Assembly (NCBI GenBank): GCA_914767715.1
Contig: OU612072.1
Coordinates: forward strand, 15,686,001 to 15,750,000
DNA: 64,000 nt
Reading direction: 5' to 3'
Source of the DNA: Membranipora membranacea
Taxonomy: Eukaryota > Bryozoa > Gymnolaemata > Cheilostomatida > Membraniporidae
Positions 1 to 12,400 of the stretch are shown here, in pieces. The notes beneath the pieces are model-generated. The model did no database searches and was not told where the DNA came from. It saw nothing but the letters and a program-made list of their open reading frames with translations. The translations under genes were made by a program, and so were the position numbers. Numbering within the stretch: the stretch's first letter is position 1; the number at the start of each line of letters is the position of its first letter.

Positions 1-72
1 ATAGAGTCATTTGCTCCCATAGCACCTCATTATCGCATTAAAACTGCAAAATCTACAATCTGTTTTGTGCAG

Positions 73-3000
73 ATGACGCAGATATATTCGTCGTCGGTAA
101 CAAATGCGACAAGCTGACAAAGGAAGACCAGTTCTCTGCCAGAGAGCTGTCAGGGGTTATCGGTACTTCCTGTGTCGGACATGTTTATACTAGTGCTCTC
201 CGGGAGCAAGGTGTCGACGGATTAAGACAACTTCTCCTCTGCAGTAAATCACAGCTCACCGAGGGACACTACACGGAGTTCGCACAGATCCCAAAGGTCA
301 GTTACCTCTCCAGGGAAATAGTGCTCAGCAGGCCTCTCTTCCTCAACCAGGTGGCTGTGTTGGGGGAGAAGGGGGGGGGTGGCGCAAGGGTTTAAGGGCT
401 AAAACTTTTCAAAGCGCTCAGACAGCTCCTATGGAAGTTAGTGGCATTACATTAACAACCCTTTTTATTGGAAATGAGAGGTTGATAATGTAATGCCACT
501 TACTCGCATTGGAGCCATCTGAACACTTAGACTAGGCTCAACCTAGCCTCATATTACAGGATTTTGACAATAAGGGGATGTTTTTAGAATGGTGCCCTGA
601 CTGTATCTTATCACATGTAACACCCTTTACATTCAAGTGGTTTCTAATATTTAATGAGCCGAAGCATTCCATGATAATCTGTATCCGCATGGTACCTGTT
701 TGTGTTTATGAGTGCTAGGCGAGACACCTTTGACAAGAGGTTCATTCATTGCATCACTTCTGGGACGGTAATATCGTCTGGGTGGGGTGCAATGATTCAC
801 TAATACCTTTAACTTTGTGACTTTTGCAGAAAAAGAAATTGAAGAAGAAAAAGAATGGGAGGACTCTAGGTCTTCACCAGTTACCAAAAATTGGGAAAAA
901 ACCAAAAGCACCTGTCCTTATGGCTGACCATGATCCAGAAAAGTATAAACAGCCTGTCATTCATCCGCACAGTCGACCTAATTTAAGACTCAATGACCTC
1001 GTAGATGGTAACTTTGACAAACTATTCAAGGCTGCCGAAGCAGATCGACGCCGCAGTTCTGTTGATACTAACCTTTCATTTAACACCTACCTGGGTTCAG
1101 ACGGATCTGACTGCTCGGCGCTGTCTGGAATCTCATACAGTCAGCACGATCACACCTCTTATATATCCGGAACTACAACTCCAGCAAGCTCTATAGGTTC
1201 ACCAGTGTCAACAAGACGCGTCCAGCAACGCCAGATGCGCTCACTTGACAATTTGCACGTATCACTGGACACGGATACACGATCGACTCGTGCACGACAC
1301 AGATCTACTGATAGCGGGTCACATCTAACGGTATCGCCTATAAACAGCTACTGTAGCCAAAGCCGTCGATCAACAAGCCCCTCGGTGCTCAGTGAGACTT
1401 CAGCGTCTCCTCAAATGACTCGAGTTGTACATAAATATCACGGGGAGAGAAGGGTGAGCAGCCCTGCTACTGACAATAATCAAGTGGTAGAGATTAAGGA
1501 TCGATATCACGTAGGGAGAGGCGTGGTGAGGGTGGGAGATAAATATAAAAATACGAGAGCCTCAGAAGGAAACATCGCAGATATCAGCAAGGAAATGGAT
1601 TCTGTGACAGGTCAGTACTATTCTTGAAACATTAGTGAATTCGGCATCATTTATAAATAGATTTATGGATCGATTTACGCATCAATTCATGGATCAATTT
1701 ACGCATTGATATATGATTTGATTTTGCATCAATTTATGCATCGATTTATGCATCGATTTATGCATTGATTTGTACATCGATTTGTGCATCAATGCATTGA
1801 TTTGTGCATCAATTTATGCATAATTATGGTCTAGGGGTGGTGCAAAAATGACTTTAGATAAAGGTGACAGTTTGGCTTGTGAAATTACCTGTGCTGTTAT
1901 CTCTCTCTCATGGTCTTTTGTGTCTTGATAATAGTATTTGACCTCCGAGCACCAAGCTGTGAGGAGACTATCACACCTATGCGGGCCATGTATCAGACTA
2001 GTACTGAGAGCAGATTATATCTAATACACCGATGGCTGACTTGATTAGGTTAGGAGCAAATATCCTTTTTTGTTTTCTATCCTGCACGGCAAACAAAAGT
2101 GTTTTTGCACCATTTTCCAGACCCGGACTTTGCAGATTATAATGGCAAAAAAACAACAAATGAAGTCAACCCCATTCAACCCCATCATTTAGATTGTACC
2201 ACTGTCAGAATAACATTTCATTCTAGCACCACAGTAAATTTCAGAGTTTAAATTGCTTCGATCTTTATGTTTCTGCTCATGGTTCAACACCTCATTTCAA
2301 GCTACGTCACTCTCATAACTAGCGAGTTGGGCAAGATCAACATTATGTGAATAAAGCTTTTTTGACCAGCCTGACTGCGCAATTTTCCATAATGTTTGTT
2401 TTGAAACTTTGAATAAAACCACATATAGATTTGTGACGTATGCAATATATCACTTATCTGATTACATCCCACCTAATGTGACGATAATTCAGAGGTTTAC
2501 TGCCTTCCTACTCAATCAAACTCACAGCCAAATGCTTGCCATAGCTTCTATTGGCAATGACTATCGGTCGCCAAGAGTTTCACTTAGTTGGGTCTGGTAT
2601 GGCGAAGATGAAAATCATCTAGCTAGCCTGTCTGGACAAGTTTCGTTGGTGAGGGACAGGGTGAACAACCCCCTCCCCAAACAAACAAACCTTGACAAGA
2701 AGGGCTATCATCTATCACGCTTACAGCTGATGAACTATCGTCACTTGACTATAGGATGATTGATGAGAATGTTATCTATTAAAAGTTAAAAGCAAATAAA
2801 TTAGAATTTGGATTAAAACTTACATTGAAACAACATTAGAGTTTATCCATCCTGTTGTCAATGTGACTCAAGTCAGAAATATGACCTGATATCCTAAATA
2901 ATGGTTTGATGATACAAACCAGATGTTTGGGTAAACAGGATAAAAACCTATGATGACACCGGTAGCTAAAAATACGAATGCAGCATTTTTGGATTGGCGC

Positions 3001-3441
3001 TATTTCTGTAAATGTATGACAAGAATAATTTGAATGGAATTTTGGCAGCGGCATGTCGTAAACAAGGCAAGGCAAAAGTTGAATAATCATTGAATATGCT
3101 GATGTGGATCAGTAAATTTAGCTCCATCTTGGTGTCTAGCTTCGCTGTCCTATAGCTTTTCAGAACCGCAGCAACAAATAAAGTTTGTCTAGTAAGTTTA
3201 CTAGGCAGTGATAGAAAGCAAAGGTGTGACACTCATGTTTAAAAGACAAGTATATTTTCTACTCACTCTTGGGTCCTTTATATTCCAACCACCACGTTAT
3301 ATTTATTTATATTGTCTCGTTACAGTGGATTCCGATAGCAAAAGGATGAAAGGCAAACGAAAGTCACTAGATATCTTAGATAATCTTCGGGCGTTTGGAG
3401 GTCTGCAATCACTCAGAAATAAGTTCTCACAACTTTCTTGA
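73..3441 (+). CDS. Small-GTPase-like protein, C-terminal exons (5' part outside window)
   Basis: Three exons fit one frame: 73-296 (begins with two bases of a codon after an acceptor ending GTGCAG), 830-1610 (after TTTTGCAG) and 3326-3441 (after GTTACAG; stop TGA). Donors are GTCAGT at 297 and 1611. Exon 1 holds VVGNKCDK, the guanine-recognising G4 motif of Ras/Rho/Rab GTPases, and about 35 residues on TSAL at the G5 position, so the nucleotide-binding G1-G3 part must lie upstream of the window. The tail after the GTPase fold is unusually long, about 300 residues: a Lys-rich start (KKKLKKKKNG), then a low-complexity Ser/Arg/Thr-rich stretch, ending in a basic segment LRNKFSQLS with no CAAX prenylation box. 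The tail may be a phosphorylated scaffold or membrane-binding segment; that is inference. Subfamily not recognised. An extra exon between 297 and 829 cannot be excluded. Confidence 0.72.
415..527. repeat. Palindromic MITE-like repeat, family 1
   Basis: An imperfect inverted repeat: the left arm (GCTCAGACAGCTCC... then GTGGCATTACATTA) returns as reverse complement in the right arm (TAATGTAATGCCACTTACTCGC ends near 527). A second member of the same family lies at 44809-44905. It sits in the intron of the GTPase-like gene. Confidence 0.6.
1654..1826. repeat. Degenerate ~12-bp tandem repeat in intron
   Basis: A run of about fourteen imperfect units close to ATCGATTTATGC. It lies in the last intron of the GTPase-like gene. 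Confidence 0.85.
2834..2946. repeat. Dispersed inverted-repeat element (TTTATCC...GGATAAA)
   Basis: The left end reads GTTTATCCATCCTGTT and the right end GGGTAAACAGGATAAA, which are near reverse complements. A diverged second copy lies at about 12088-12202, with the same ends and a shared inner ACCAGATGTT. This is a short non-autonomous element; superfamily unknown. Confidence 0.5.
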
Positions 3442-6400
3442 TCGATCACCAAAAGTTATCTTATTTTTTCCCTTTTTTTTGTACTCTATGGCTGTGACTA
3501 TGCTATCATGGAACTAGTTTCTAACATCCATAGCTCGACTTTTGGCATAATGAGGTTCAGATCTGGGCCTCTTATTTCGTGTAATTAATCATCGCATATA
3601 CAAAGTTTATGTAAAATCAAGGTTTGGAAAAGAATTTGCATTTTTTCAATACCTTTTTTGTTACAGGTGCAAGAATTTTTTCTAAGCAATCTAATACTGT
3701 TGCTCAAATTAGAATTTTTCTCTTTAAATTACTTTGATGATTTAAAAATGATTTATGAGTTGATTTTTCACCTCAATTTAATTTTTTGACACATTAGTTT
3801 TTGATATCCTTGATTTATGGTGCGCCACCGGACAAACCAAATAGTAAAAAATGATTGAAAATAAATAACACATTGAAAAGTGAGAGATTCATGCCAATGC
3901 CATCAAACAGTATTTTGGAATTCCGTAAAATTAAATAAAGTCACCTCCAAAATGTTTAAATTCGGCAACTTTTCACCTGAAACCATTAAATAAAGCTAGA
4001 CAATGAATTCGTTTAAGTTGAATTGCTCTTTATATTCTGCATAGTCGTATCCCTCTACTTTAGTCAAAGCTACAGTGTTATATCTATTCCTGATTACCAA
4101 TTATTGATATCAGATTCCTGGAGAGGTCAATGGCCGTAGATTGCAAGTTTGATCCAGTTGGTCTACATTAGGAGTTGCTCCCCCCAACTATACTGAAAAG
4201 TTTGTGGGGATATGATTTTGTGATTGGTGTCTATAAAGCAATTCACTTTGAGTATTAAAAATTCATCACTAGTAATATACACACTTGAACGTAATACTGA
4301 TATACTAAGGATTACAGCATAATATAAATGAATATATATATATATATATGGATTCTATAGTAATACTGAGGATGTCAATAAGGTATTAGAAAAGATTTAA
4401 TGTGGATAGTCTCCTTTGCACGCCAATTTAGGTGTGCATGAGGATTTCCCACAATGTTATTTACTGGAACTTTTATTGCTTCATTTTAGTATGATAACTG
4501 CATGTTAATGAGTATCCCATAATGCAACTTTCTGGAATTCCTGATGACAGCTCAATAATAATATAGAGCGCATATATAGTATCGATGGGCGAATCGACTT
4601 GGAAAGACCTTGATATTTCGGAGGTCCAAGCTCTCAAGATATTAGAGATGGAATGAAAGCTCGGCCTATTGGCTAATATCAAAGTGTTAATGCCAATGGG
4701 TGATTAGTGCCAGTTCAGTTGTGGCAGCTCGCTGCACACCCATTATTAGGAGGTCTTCTATGGCCTCACCTCTAGGATGCTTTCTAGTTTTCTAGGATGT
4801 ATCACATTCTCAGTATGAGTATTTAGGGCACCTTGCGTCCCTTTTTAGGGGCAGCCAAATCTTCTGTTTCTTACTAAAAAGCAATGAATGCTCTTGATAT
4901 GTCTGCACAGACTAATCTTGCATTAGTTAAGTATATTATTGTTTGAGATGTAAGTGATCTGTTTAGGAACTCCAGAATAAGAATGCATTGTGGGAAGTTA
5001 ATTTTGACCTACTCTTAGTTCGTGCTAGCCTGCCTTGACAATGTTAGTCAAGACAGGCTAAGCCTATAAATGCATGTGGTGAACTTGGCTCTCTGCTGCA
5101 CATCTCTAGAATTGTTTGGTACTTAATAAAACACGTATATGGACCAGTTTCCTGGCCCGTTATACAAAACAGTATCCATCACCATATAAGGCAGGACCAC
5201 CAAAGTTTAGTTTATGTCAAAAGTTAAGTACCTGTAGGGTTCCCTCTTGCTGGCCTGGAAGATCTCATAACCAAATGTGTAAGAAACTAAAAGTAGGTAG
5301 AGATCTGTAAGCTTTTTCTAGTGATCTATGCAGTGACATCTTTTTATCAACTGTAACTTATATGTAGGCCAGTGACATACTCATTCTTCTCTTCAGTGAC
5401 CAATCAATTTCGTCACTAAGCTACATTTGTCTCTGTGAAATTCCAGAAACAAATAACAGGAAACAAACAAACTTTCTTGCCAGGACACAACTCTCATTTT
5501 GAATCAATAAAAAAACTAAAAAATCAGATCTTGGCTATTCTTATGAAAAAAGGAGGAGGAAGGAGGGAACAACTCTTTATTTGCATGTGTCAGTTCAAGA
5601 TATTTATTGCATTTATTGTGAGCAACAATTCATTACTTCTTATGTTTGTCGAAGATTTACAAAATACTGATAGAAAATAAAGATCAGCCATCAAACCTGA
5701 AAGTGTTATTTTGAGAAATTGGCTGTTAAGGAAACCTTCCAAGTAAATTCCTATGTGCAAGCTTCCAGTTCTAAAAAATCGGCCCGTTTTACAGTTTCTG
5801 TTGGTTAGCAAGATTCAGCTTAGCCATTTTAAGTTTCTTGCTAAAAAAAAGACTACTTTTAAATTCTGAATCTTAACAACAATAACAATTGGCTAATCGC
5901 GGGTGGACATATCTCGAAGGTAATGTTCTCAGTATAATTGAATGTGCCCCGCCTCCTATCGCACAAATTTTCCAAGAAACAGCTTGCTACTGCGCTAGTA
6001 TATAAAATATGATGTCATCAGCCCAGTCCTTTTTACCTTTTAGTTTTACCCGGGTTTTGTTATTTCTAGAAATGGGTAGACAATTTCTTTTGACATTCAT
6101 GTAATAACAATACAGACATTGACCAATGCACTGAGCAGACTGTTTCCTTAGGCTGTTTCTTCATGAATAAACTTGAGCAATCTGATCAAAGGCCCAAACT
6201 TAACCTAGTTAAGAGGTTCAACTCATCATGTTACGGTGTAAACTATTGTCAATGAAGATTGTTGTAAAATAAAGCAAAAAATCATCACACATTTTGTCCC
6301 ATCTGTTTAACATTTTACAATGGCTGATTCTCATTTACTAGATAATCGAATACGTAAGAAGTTAGTAAAAACAATTACGCTAAGACCACATCAAATTAGG

Positions 6401-6742
6401 ACACAAAACCACATAGTACTATATGTATTGTATGCGGGGACCCACAGGTTCATAAAGTACACTGCTACCAGCATAGCTGATTGTATTGACCCCAAATAGT
6501 ACCTCTAAATGATAAATGTTAAAATTTAATACTGGTGTCGCGGTGACCAAGTGCAGTTGATGTTTGGGCTTCTTTCAAAATAGCTCAGAAGAGCATATAT
6601 TTTTGGTTATTCGATATTACATTCATTGTACACATTTGCCTTCAAAATAAGCCATTTTTAGTTCCTTCGTGTAGTTTGAGGTTCATTATTACATGAAATA
6701 AGAGTTAACTAACTAACTTGGGCTTCACTTTGGTCACTGAGC
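3442..6742. other. Intergenic region without recognisable gene
   Basis: AT-rich sequence between the GTPase-like gene and the TIR gene. I see an (AT)n run near 4330, a small hairpin at 5025-5060, and a degenerate piece of the GTTGCTCCC palindromic family near 4147-4200. The short open frames (for example 5116-5310 and 5435-5680) have no splice or homology support. The final 300 bp (about 6430-6740) is also found, diverged, before the decayed TIR exons at 12.4 kb, so it is probably the TIR gene's 5' region. Confidence 0.5.
5025..5060. repeat. Short hairpin of the TAGCCTGTCTTGACAAG family
   Basis: TAGCCTGCCTTGACA is followed after a 7-base loop by its near reverse complement CAAGACAGGCTA. Related arms occur at 18765-18951, 40850-40904 and 56194-56356. 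Confidence 0.55.
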
Positions 6743-9700
6743 ATGGGACTGGCAGAGAATTCACTGAATGTGTTTGAGGTCCGCTCTGAGAAGGGACAGG
6801 GTACTCCTGATAAGACGACTAGCTCTGTATCGACACAAACTGTGGACCAGGGGGCAAGAACGGAAGGCGAGGAGACTGCTAAAACTGCAACGAAGCTAAC
6901 GCAAAAAGGTGAGTCAATCGGAAATATTGGTTTCTGAAAAATTCAGACCTACACCCTGATTAGTTCTCTTTGATATACCTTTGCTCATGTGCAACCATTC
7001 AGCTCAGGTCGGGTGTCTTTGCACTGTTGCCACAGCACTAACTCAATTGTACTTCCGTTCCAAGAATGGAAGTTCAACCGACTGGCTAACTCAAATGTGC
7101 TACAGTTCTCAGAATGAATAGTCAACCGGCCGGCAAATGGCAAAAACTAGCTTCCAACAGCAAAAGTAAATAGGTGAATCGGGCTACTTTGTGGCACTGT
7201 CGCTCCAGTGCAGAGTGACTCATGCCTCCGAGTCTATCGGAAAGCAGCATTGTTTAACATTTCAAAGAATACCGACTATTGATACCGATACGTTTGGAAA
7301 GTGTGAAAGGCTAGATATGGTATTTGTAGGTCACATCATGCTAAGCTATAGTCGTAAGGCAGAACCGAGCTATACTATGGAGGTGAAAAACAGGCTTATA
7401 GCGCAAGGTCATCAAGTGTGGATAGACACAGAACACATCTCACAAGGTACCTAATTAATCTATTTGTCAAGTAACGAGACCGGTACTATAATGATAAACA
7501 GGTTTCCATTCAGAGAACACTTAAACCGAATGAACATCGCTGACGAGTCACCCTGTCCTAAATGCGGTGCGATATCGGATTCAATTATTCATTTTGTTTT
7601 TGACTGCCCAAATGACTCAGAAATTAGAGAGAATACACTAAAGATAGATGCATATCAAAATCTTAAAACACAACAATACATTAAGGTGATGGACGGATTA
7701 TCTGCTAAATTAAATTTGTCTGGGGCCTCTGAATATGATGGGTGCCATATGTCGCCTGTATTCTGACTGATTCATTCCATCACCAATCTCGGTCCCCCCT
7801 CATAAGACAAGAAAAGGGTTCCATATTTGTTATACCACACATTGTCTTAAACCAGTTTATTTTTGTTCAACTTGTTTGGCCGAGAAGCCAGTTTGCTTGG
7901 TTTATGATAAGACATTCATTGGTTCATCCCCGATGGAATACATACAGGGTATCTGAGTATAAAATGATGTTCTTACCAAATAGGTGTAAAAATATCGGGA
8001 CCTTCCAATAAATTTTATACTGCTTTTGTCAGTTAGTGGTTAAATTTCGGATGAATGGAATGGAATGGGTCAACTTTACCCAAGATAATCAATTTAACCT
8101 AATACCTCCCTACCTAACCTCCCAAACCCTTGCCCCCCCCCTCAGATGGCCCCTGGCCAGGAGATTAGGTACTACCGTAATTAGTGTTCAATATTCACTT
8201 GACAAAGATTCATTTAACAACTTCTATTTATGACTTTAACATGTTTGGCAGAAAGGTTAGATCGCTAGGTCTATGATAAATAGTTTATCGGTTCATCGTC
8301 AATGTAATGAAGGGTATCAGAGCAAAAAATGATTGTATTGCATAACAGGTTGATGAATATGATTACGTTCAATTTTTCAAATAGTAGCGAAACTTTGAGA
8401 AAATTGTAAGATCTTTGCTCATCCAAGATTGTCAATTGTTGGAATACTGTTATCACTTTACCTAATTTATTACCTCACTGTTTAAAAGGAGGATCTACCC
8501 TAGAAGCTATGGCATATGGAGTTGATAACGCGAGCGCTGTTCTCATATTCTATGGTAGTGATTACAAGAACAGCTTTGCTTGCAGAACAGGTGAGTTCAC
8601 AAAGTTGACTTCAGTGTCAGTTTTTGAGTTATTTGTTAGTTTTTGATTGGTTTTGCATGGCACAGTTGTTAAACATTGAGGTTGTATCCGCTTGCAGATT
8701 AGGTTGACAACTCCAAGACTTGGGTCAGAAAATCATCACTTAACTTAACAAAACGTAACAATGAATATATATATAATGTATGAGTTTGTACATGAGCATA
8801 ATGTACACCATGAAAACATTTTGGTTAATTAAAATTGAAACGAAAAAGTAGTCAGGGGGTTCTTTCAATAAGAATGAGCTACGCTTTTGAAAGCAAATTA
8901 TCACTATCACATCGCTCAAAATGATCGCTCACTTTCAATTAGACGAAATCATCCTATTGGACGAATTCATTCTCACGACCCTTTCTTATATGTATATAAT
9001 TCGATCAGTGAGTGAGCAATCAGAAAGCAAATTTTGGCTGATTTTAATTTTTAATTCTACCTGTATGAACCAACTGGTGCAAGACTTAATTATTCAACCA
9101 AGCTTTGATGTTTAGCCATTTATGTTGTGTGAACAAAATTTTAATTATATGTTATTATCTACTTCAGAGGCAGAATATGCATTTGAGAGACGAAAGTTAA
9201 TCATTCCTGTACAGGTGGAGCATGGATACCAGCCAGATGGATGGCTAGGTATGATCATCGGTACAAAATTTAGATACAACTTAGCCAAGTACTACGAAAG
9301 AGACATGGGGGATTTAATATCACGCGCAAACCAGATCAAGAGCGCTGAGTCAGAAGGTGAGCCGAATCATACTAGTCTTGCTAAGCTAGTACACCTCACA
9401 TTGCAGGCAAAAATTGTGCTTGGACGGAATTTCATGAGGTATTCATTTAGATTCGAGTAAAACAGCTGGTTCAAAGCTTGGGAATACATGCAAAGGATCC
9501 GTTGGTAGGTAATGATAATGCTGTTGATTACTATGATTATTGCGAATTTAATTTAGTAGGACTAGTAGGTAGTTTCAATAAAACATAGTCACACCTTTCC
9601 CCCAATGACAGTTAATCGCTTTTTACACCTTGCAGGTTTGAAAATTATACCATTCATTTGCTGCCACTGCTTGGCAACATCTATGTGTATACTTATAAGT

Positions 9701-11529
9701 GTGTTAGTCTGTTGCTTTTGTGCATTACATGTTTACAATTTATATTTATATGACATATTTGTATGTATATTGTGCATGGGCAATGTGTATGTATATAAGA
9801 CATGCATACTGAGTATATATGGATGGTTTATTGTACTATATGTATGAGGGAGCGGTCATGGTGTAGTCCGTAGACCCATACTGATACCGAGACAAACAAA
9901 ACCAAGCAACATCAAGGCTTCTCACACGGTATCATAAAGTATCGAGACTATAAATGGACGCGTTAAAAGTATATTGTACATGCATATTTATGTGACTGCG
10001 ACAGCATAGATGGCTTTAATTATTTCTCCCCATTTTCTTAGAATCTCAAATGAATAATTCAGCAGAATCTCAGCCATCAGCATCTAAACATGAGAAAACT
10101 AATAAACCAACTCTGCAAAGACAAACTGATATCGACACCGATCCTGCTGTCAAATCGTGGATAATTGAGAACAACTTGGAGTATTTCACTGACAGGTAAT
10201 ATTGTCACAGTGCATATGTATCCTACAATGCACTATTTTGGAATTCAAAGGTGGCAGTACAAAATGCCATGGAATAATGCCAGGTGGCGCTAACCGATTG
10301 AGTCATCTCACCATCCCCAGAAACAATGGGTTGATGGCGCTAATAAGCATGCCCGCTGTTCACTACTCAGCGTTCGGTTCTCTTGTGCAGTAGTGGCAGT
10401 AGAATAATGGAATTTTTAGAAAGCTGTGATGTGTCGGTGTTATCAATATGCCCTACTTGTAATCAAATATAGGCAAACTGAATAGTCGATCATCTTGTAA
10501 CAAAAATTCAGTAAAACCAATAATAGTACATTACAGGCTCGTAGTTCTAGGGGAGGCAGAGAGGCGCTGCCTCCCCTAGAAAGCTAAATCCGTGGCATAA
10601 AAACACTATAATTGAGTTATCCATGTCAGAATCAGCTCCTCTGGGAGTTCCATTTGCTAATGATATGCCTTAAATTGTTTGGGGAGGAGCTTACAGCACC
10701 CCTCCTGGTGATGCTTTGGATTAGCCTCTGACCTTTGCCTCCCCTACTATTTTTTCTTAACTACGGCCCTGCATTAGTACAGATCCTGCTGTGAAATCCT
10801 GGCTTACTAAGATCAACTTGGAGTATTTTACTGACATTTAATATTGCACTAACAATGCATATCCCATAATGCACCATATTGGAATTCCCAGGTGTATCAG
10901 GCCCATTATAATGGCAGACGAGGTAAACACCCACAACTCCTGCAGCACCAATTGCCTGCGGCACCAATCGCCTGCGGCATCGATCGCCTGGAGTACCAAT
11001 TGCCTGCGGCACCAATCGCCTGCGGCACCAATCGCCTGCGGCACCAATCGCCTGCGGCACCAATCGCCTGCGGCACCAATCGCCTGCGGCACCAATCGCC
11101 TGGCAGTGAATAGCAAGCGCGCTAACCGATTGCGCCATTCACCATCCCCAGAAACAATGGGTTGAGGGCTCTGATTAGATTGCCTGCTACCCTCTACCAG
11201 CGTCGTGTTTTCTCGTGCGTAATAATGTCAGTAGCAGAATGTAATTTTGGGAAAGTGCTGTGACGGTGTTATCATTTTGCCCTTTTAGTAATCAAATAAT
11301 ATAGTTAAACTGAGTAGACAATCATATGAAGACATTAACATTAACAAGCATTTGCTATTCTATTCTCAGGTTTGAAGGTTTAGACATGGAGTTACTTTCT
11401 CTTCTGAGAGACATACTCAGAGCATCACCGACTCAGTTTTATGATCTGATAACCAGACCTGACATGGTTCAGCTGTTGAGGCTTCATCATAAACTACTCA
11501 GACTCACCACCACCCCAAACACTCACTAA
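6743..11529 (+). CDS. TIR-SAM domain protein (six exons, ~295 aa)
   Basis: Exons 6743-6908, 7330-7446, 8489-8590, 9168-9356, 10042-10195 and 11370-11529 join in one frame with GT-AG introns. Residues 1-55 are a Thr/Glu-rich leader. Residues 57-170 are a TIR domain of the invertebrate TIR_2 type: HIMLSYSRKAEPSY opens it, then GHQVWID, GSTLEAMAYGVDNASAVLIF, CRTEAEYAF, KLIIPV and GYQPDGWLG. Glu129 in RTEAEY aligns with the catalytic glutamate of SARM1-type NAD-cleaving TIRs (E642 in HKE), so enzyme activity is possible. Residues ~225-275 (AVKSWIIENNLEYF, then FEGLDMELLSLL) look like a SAM domain. No transmembrane segment or signal peptide is visible, so a cytosolic innate-immune or NAD-cleaving signalling role is likely. 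The order TIR then SAM is reversed relative to SARM1. Introns contain a LINE fragment and a hAT-like element; the 5' exons have decayed copies at 12.4-13.0 kb. Confidence 0.85.
7463..7736 (+). mobile_element. Non-LTR retrotransposon fragment (C-terminal zinc-knuckle region)
   Basis: The frame encodes a segment ending in the zinc-binding pattern often found after LINE reverse transcriptase or RNase H: NRFPFREHLNRM, then CPKCG and HFVFDCP. It is about 90 residues with no RT domain attached and lies in intron 2 of the TIR gene, so it is a dead fragment. Confidence 0.65.
10534..10771. mobile_element. Short hAT-like non-autonomous element
   Basis: The ends are CAGGCTCGTAGTTCTAGGGG and, on the reverse strand, CAGGGCCGTAGTT...AGTAGGGGAGGC; both start CAGG and share GTAGTT and GGGGAGGC. 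CATTA flanks both sides. Termini beginning CAG(G) suit hAT elements, but a clean 8-bp duplication is not visible, so the superfamily is tentative. Located in intron 5 of the TIR gene. Confidence 0.5.
10772..11290 (+). repeat. Intragenic duplicate of TIR-gene exon 5 end and downstream intron
   Basis: 10780-10845 repeats the end of exon 5 (GATCCTGCTGT... TTGGAGTATTTTACTGAC), and 10860-11290 repeats the intron at about 10200-10450 (CGCTAACCGATTG and the following text). The donor has changed from GACAG|GTAAT to GACATTTAAT, so the second copy should not be spliced. The two copies differ by the 16-bp minisatellite. Confidence 0.75.
10945..11101. repeat. 16-bp GC-rich minisatellite (~10 units)
   Basis: Unit GCACCAATCGCCTGCG, repeated head to tail about ten times, with two variant units near 10977 and 10993. 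It is markedly more GC-rich than its surroundings. Open frames across it on both strands are only translations of the repeat. Confidence 0.95.
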
Positions 11530-12400
11530 CCCGATCTGCGGATCGCGGATTGTGCTTCCTGTAAATTCGACTTCTTGTAATTGGTGGTGACACTGCAAGT
11601 GCATTTTTTTGTTCATTTGAATTGGAGCAAATCCCATTTGACCTAGCCTGGGATTCAGGCCAACAATGAGGCCTTGTCTGTATTATTGGTGATGTTGGAT
11701 ATTGCGTCTATGGATTTATCTACTCATGAATCACTATTATTGTACATTTATAAATGGACCCATGTGCTTGTGTTTTGGTTGTGTCATGATTGGCCGATGG
11801 TTTTGGTTTGTTATTGTGTGGAGCTATCTGCTCATGTTGGGTTTGTTGACACACCCAACCTGAGTAGATACCTCCAAGTTGTTGGACTGAATCCTAGTCT
11901 ACATTTGACCCCATCTGTAATTTGATCAATTTAACACTGAATGTTTGCAATAGTTATAGTCATGGTATGGTCTGACAAATATCATCCCCGTTTCAAATTG
12001 GTGAAACTATAGACACTGGTCTGTTGGGTGATGAATGATAAAGTTGAGACAATTGAAGTTCAAATTTAATTAAATTGTAATACAATCATAGTTTATTCAT
12101 CCTGTGGAACAGTTCAGGTATTCCATATTAGAATTAAGTAGCCTGAAATCCTAGAAAACGACCAAACAGCTTGACCAGATGTTAGGGTAGACAGGATAAA
12201 GACCCACTATGTGGTTGCTATACATATCCTCTGAATCGTTCTGTATAAAAGGTCAAATAAATTGAATCGAGTTAGGTGTTGTTGTTGTTGACTAATTCGT
12301 TTTAATGAGAATTTATTGGTTTTGATAGATATGTAGGATGTCCTATAGTATATCAAAGGATTATGTATCCTTGCTATTTCTTTTCCGTTTATATCAATAT
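11530..12400. other. 3' flank of TIR gene; no gene seen
   Basis: Non-coding. It contains the second copy of the TTTATCC...GGATAAA dispersed element at about 12088-12202. I recognise nothing else in it. Confidence 0.5.

Noticed and set aside
1654-1826. CRISPR-like array
   Set aside because: Short imperfect tandem units without unique spacers, in a eukaryotic intron.
9605-9847. 80-aa hydrophobic plus-strand frame in TIR intron
   Set aside because: Translation of T/G-rich low-complexity intron DNA; splice sites around it give the TIR frame instead.
10761-11165. Several overlapping frames of 73-125 aa on both strands
   Set aside because: They translate the 16-bp minisatellite, whose unit keeps several frames open; not genes.
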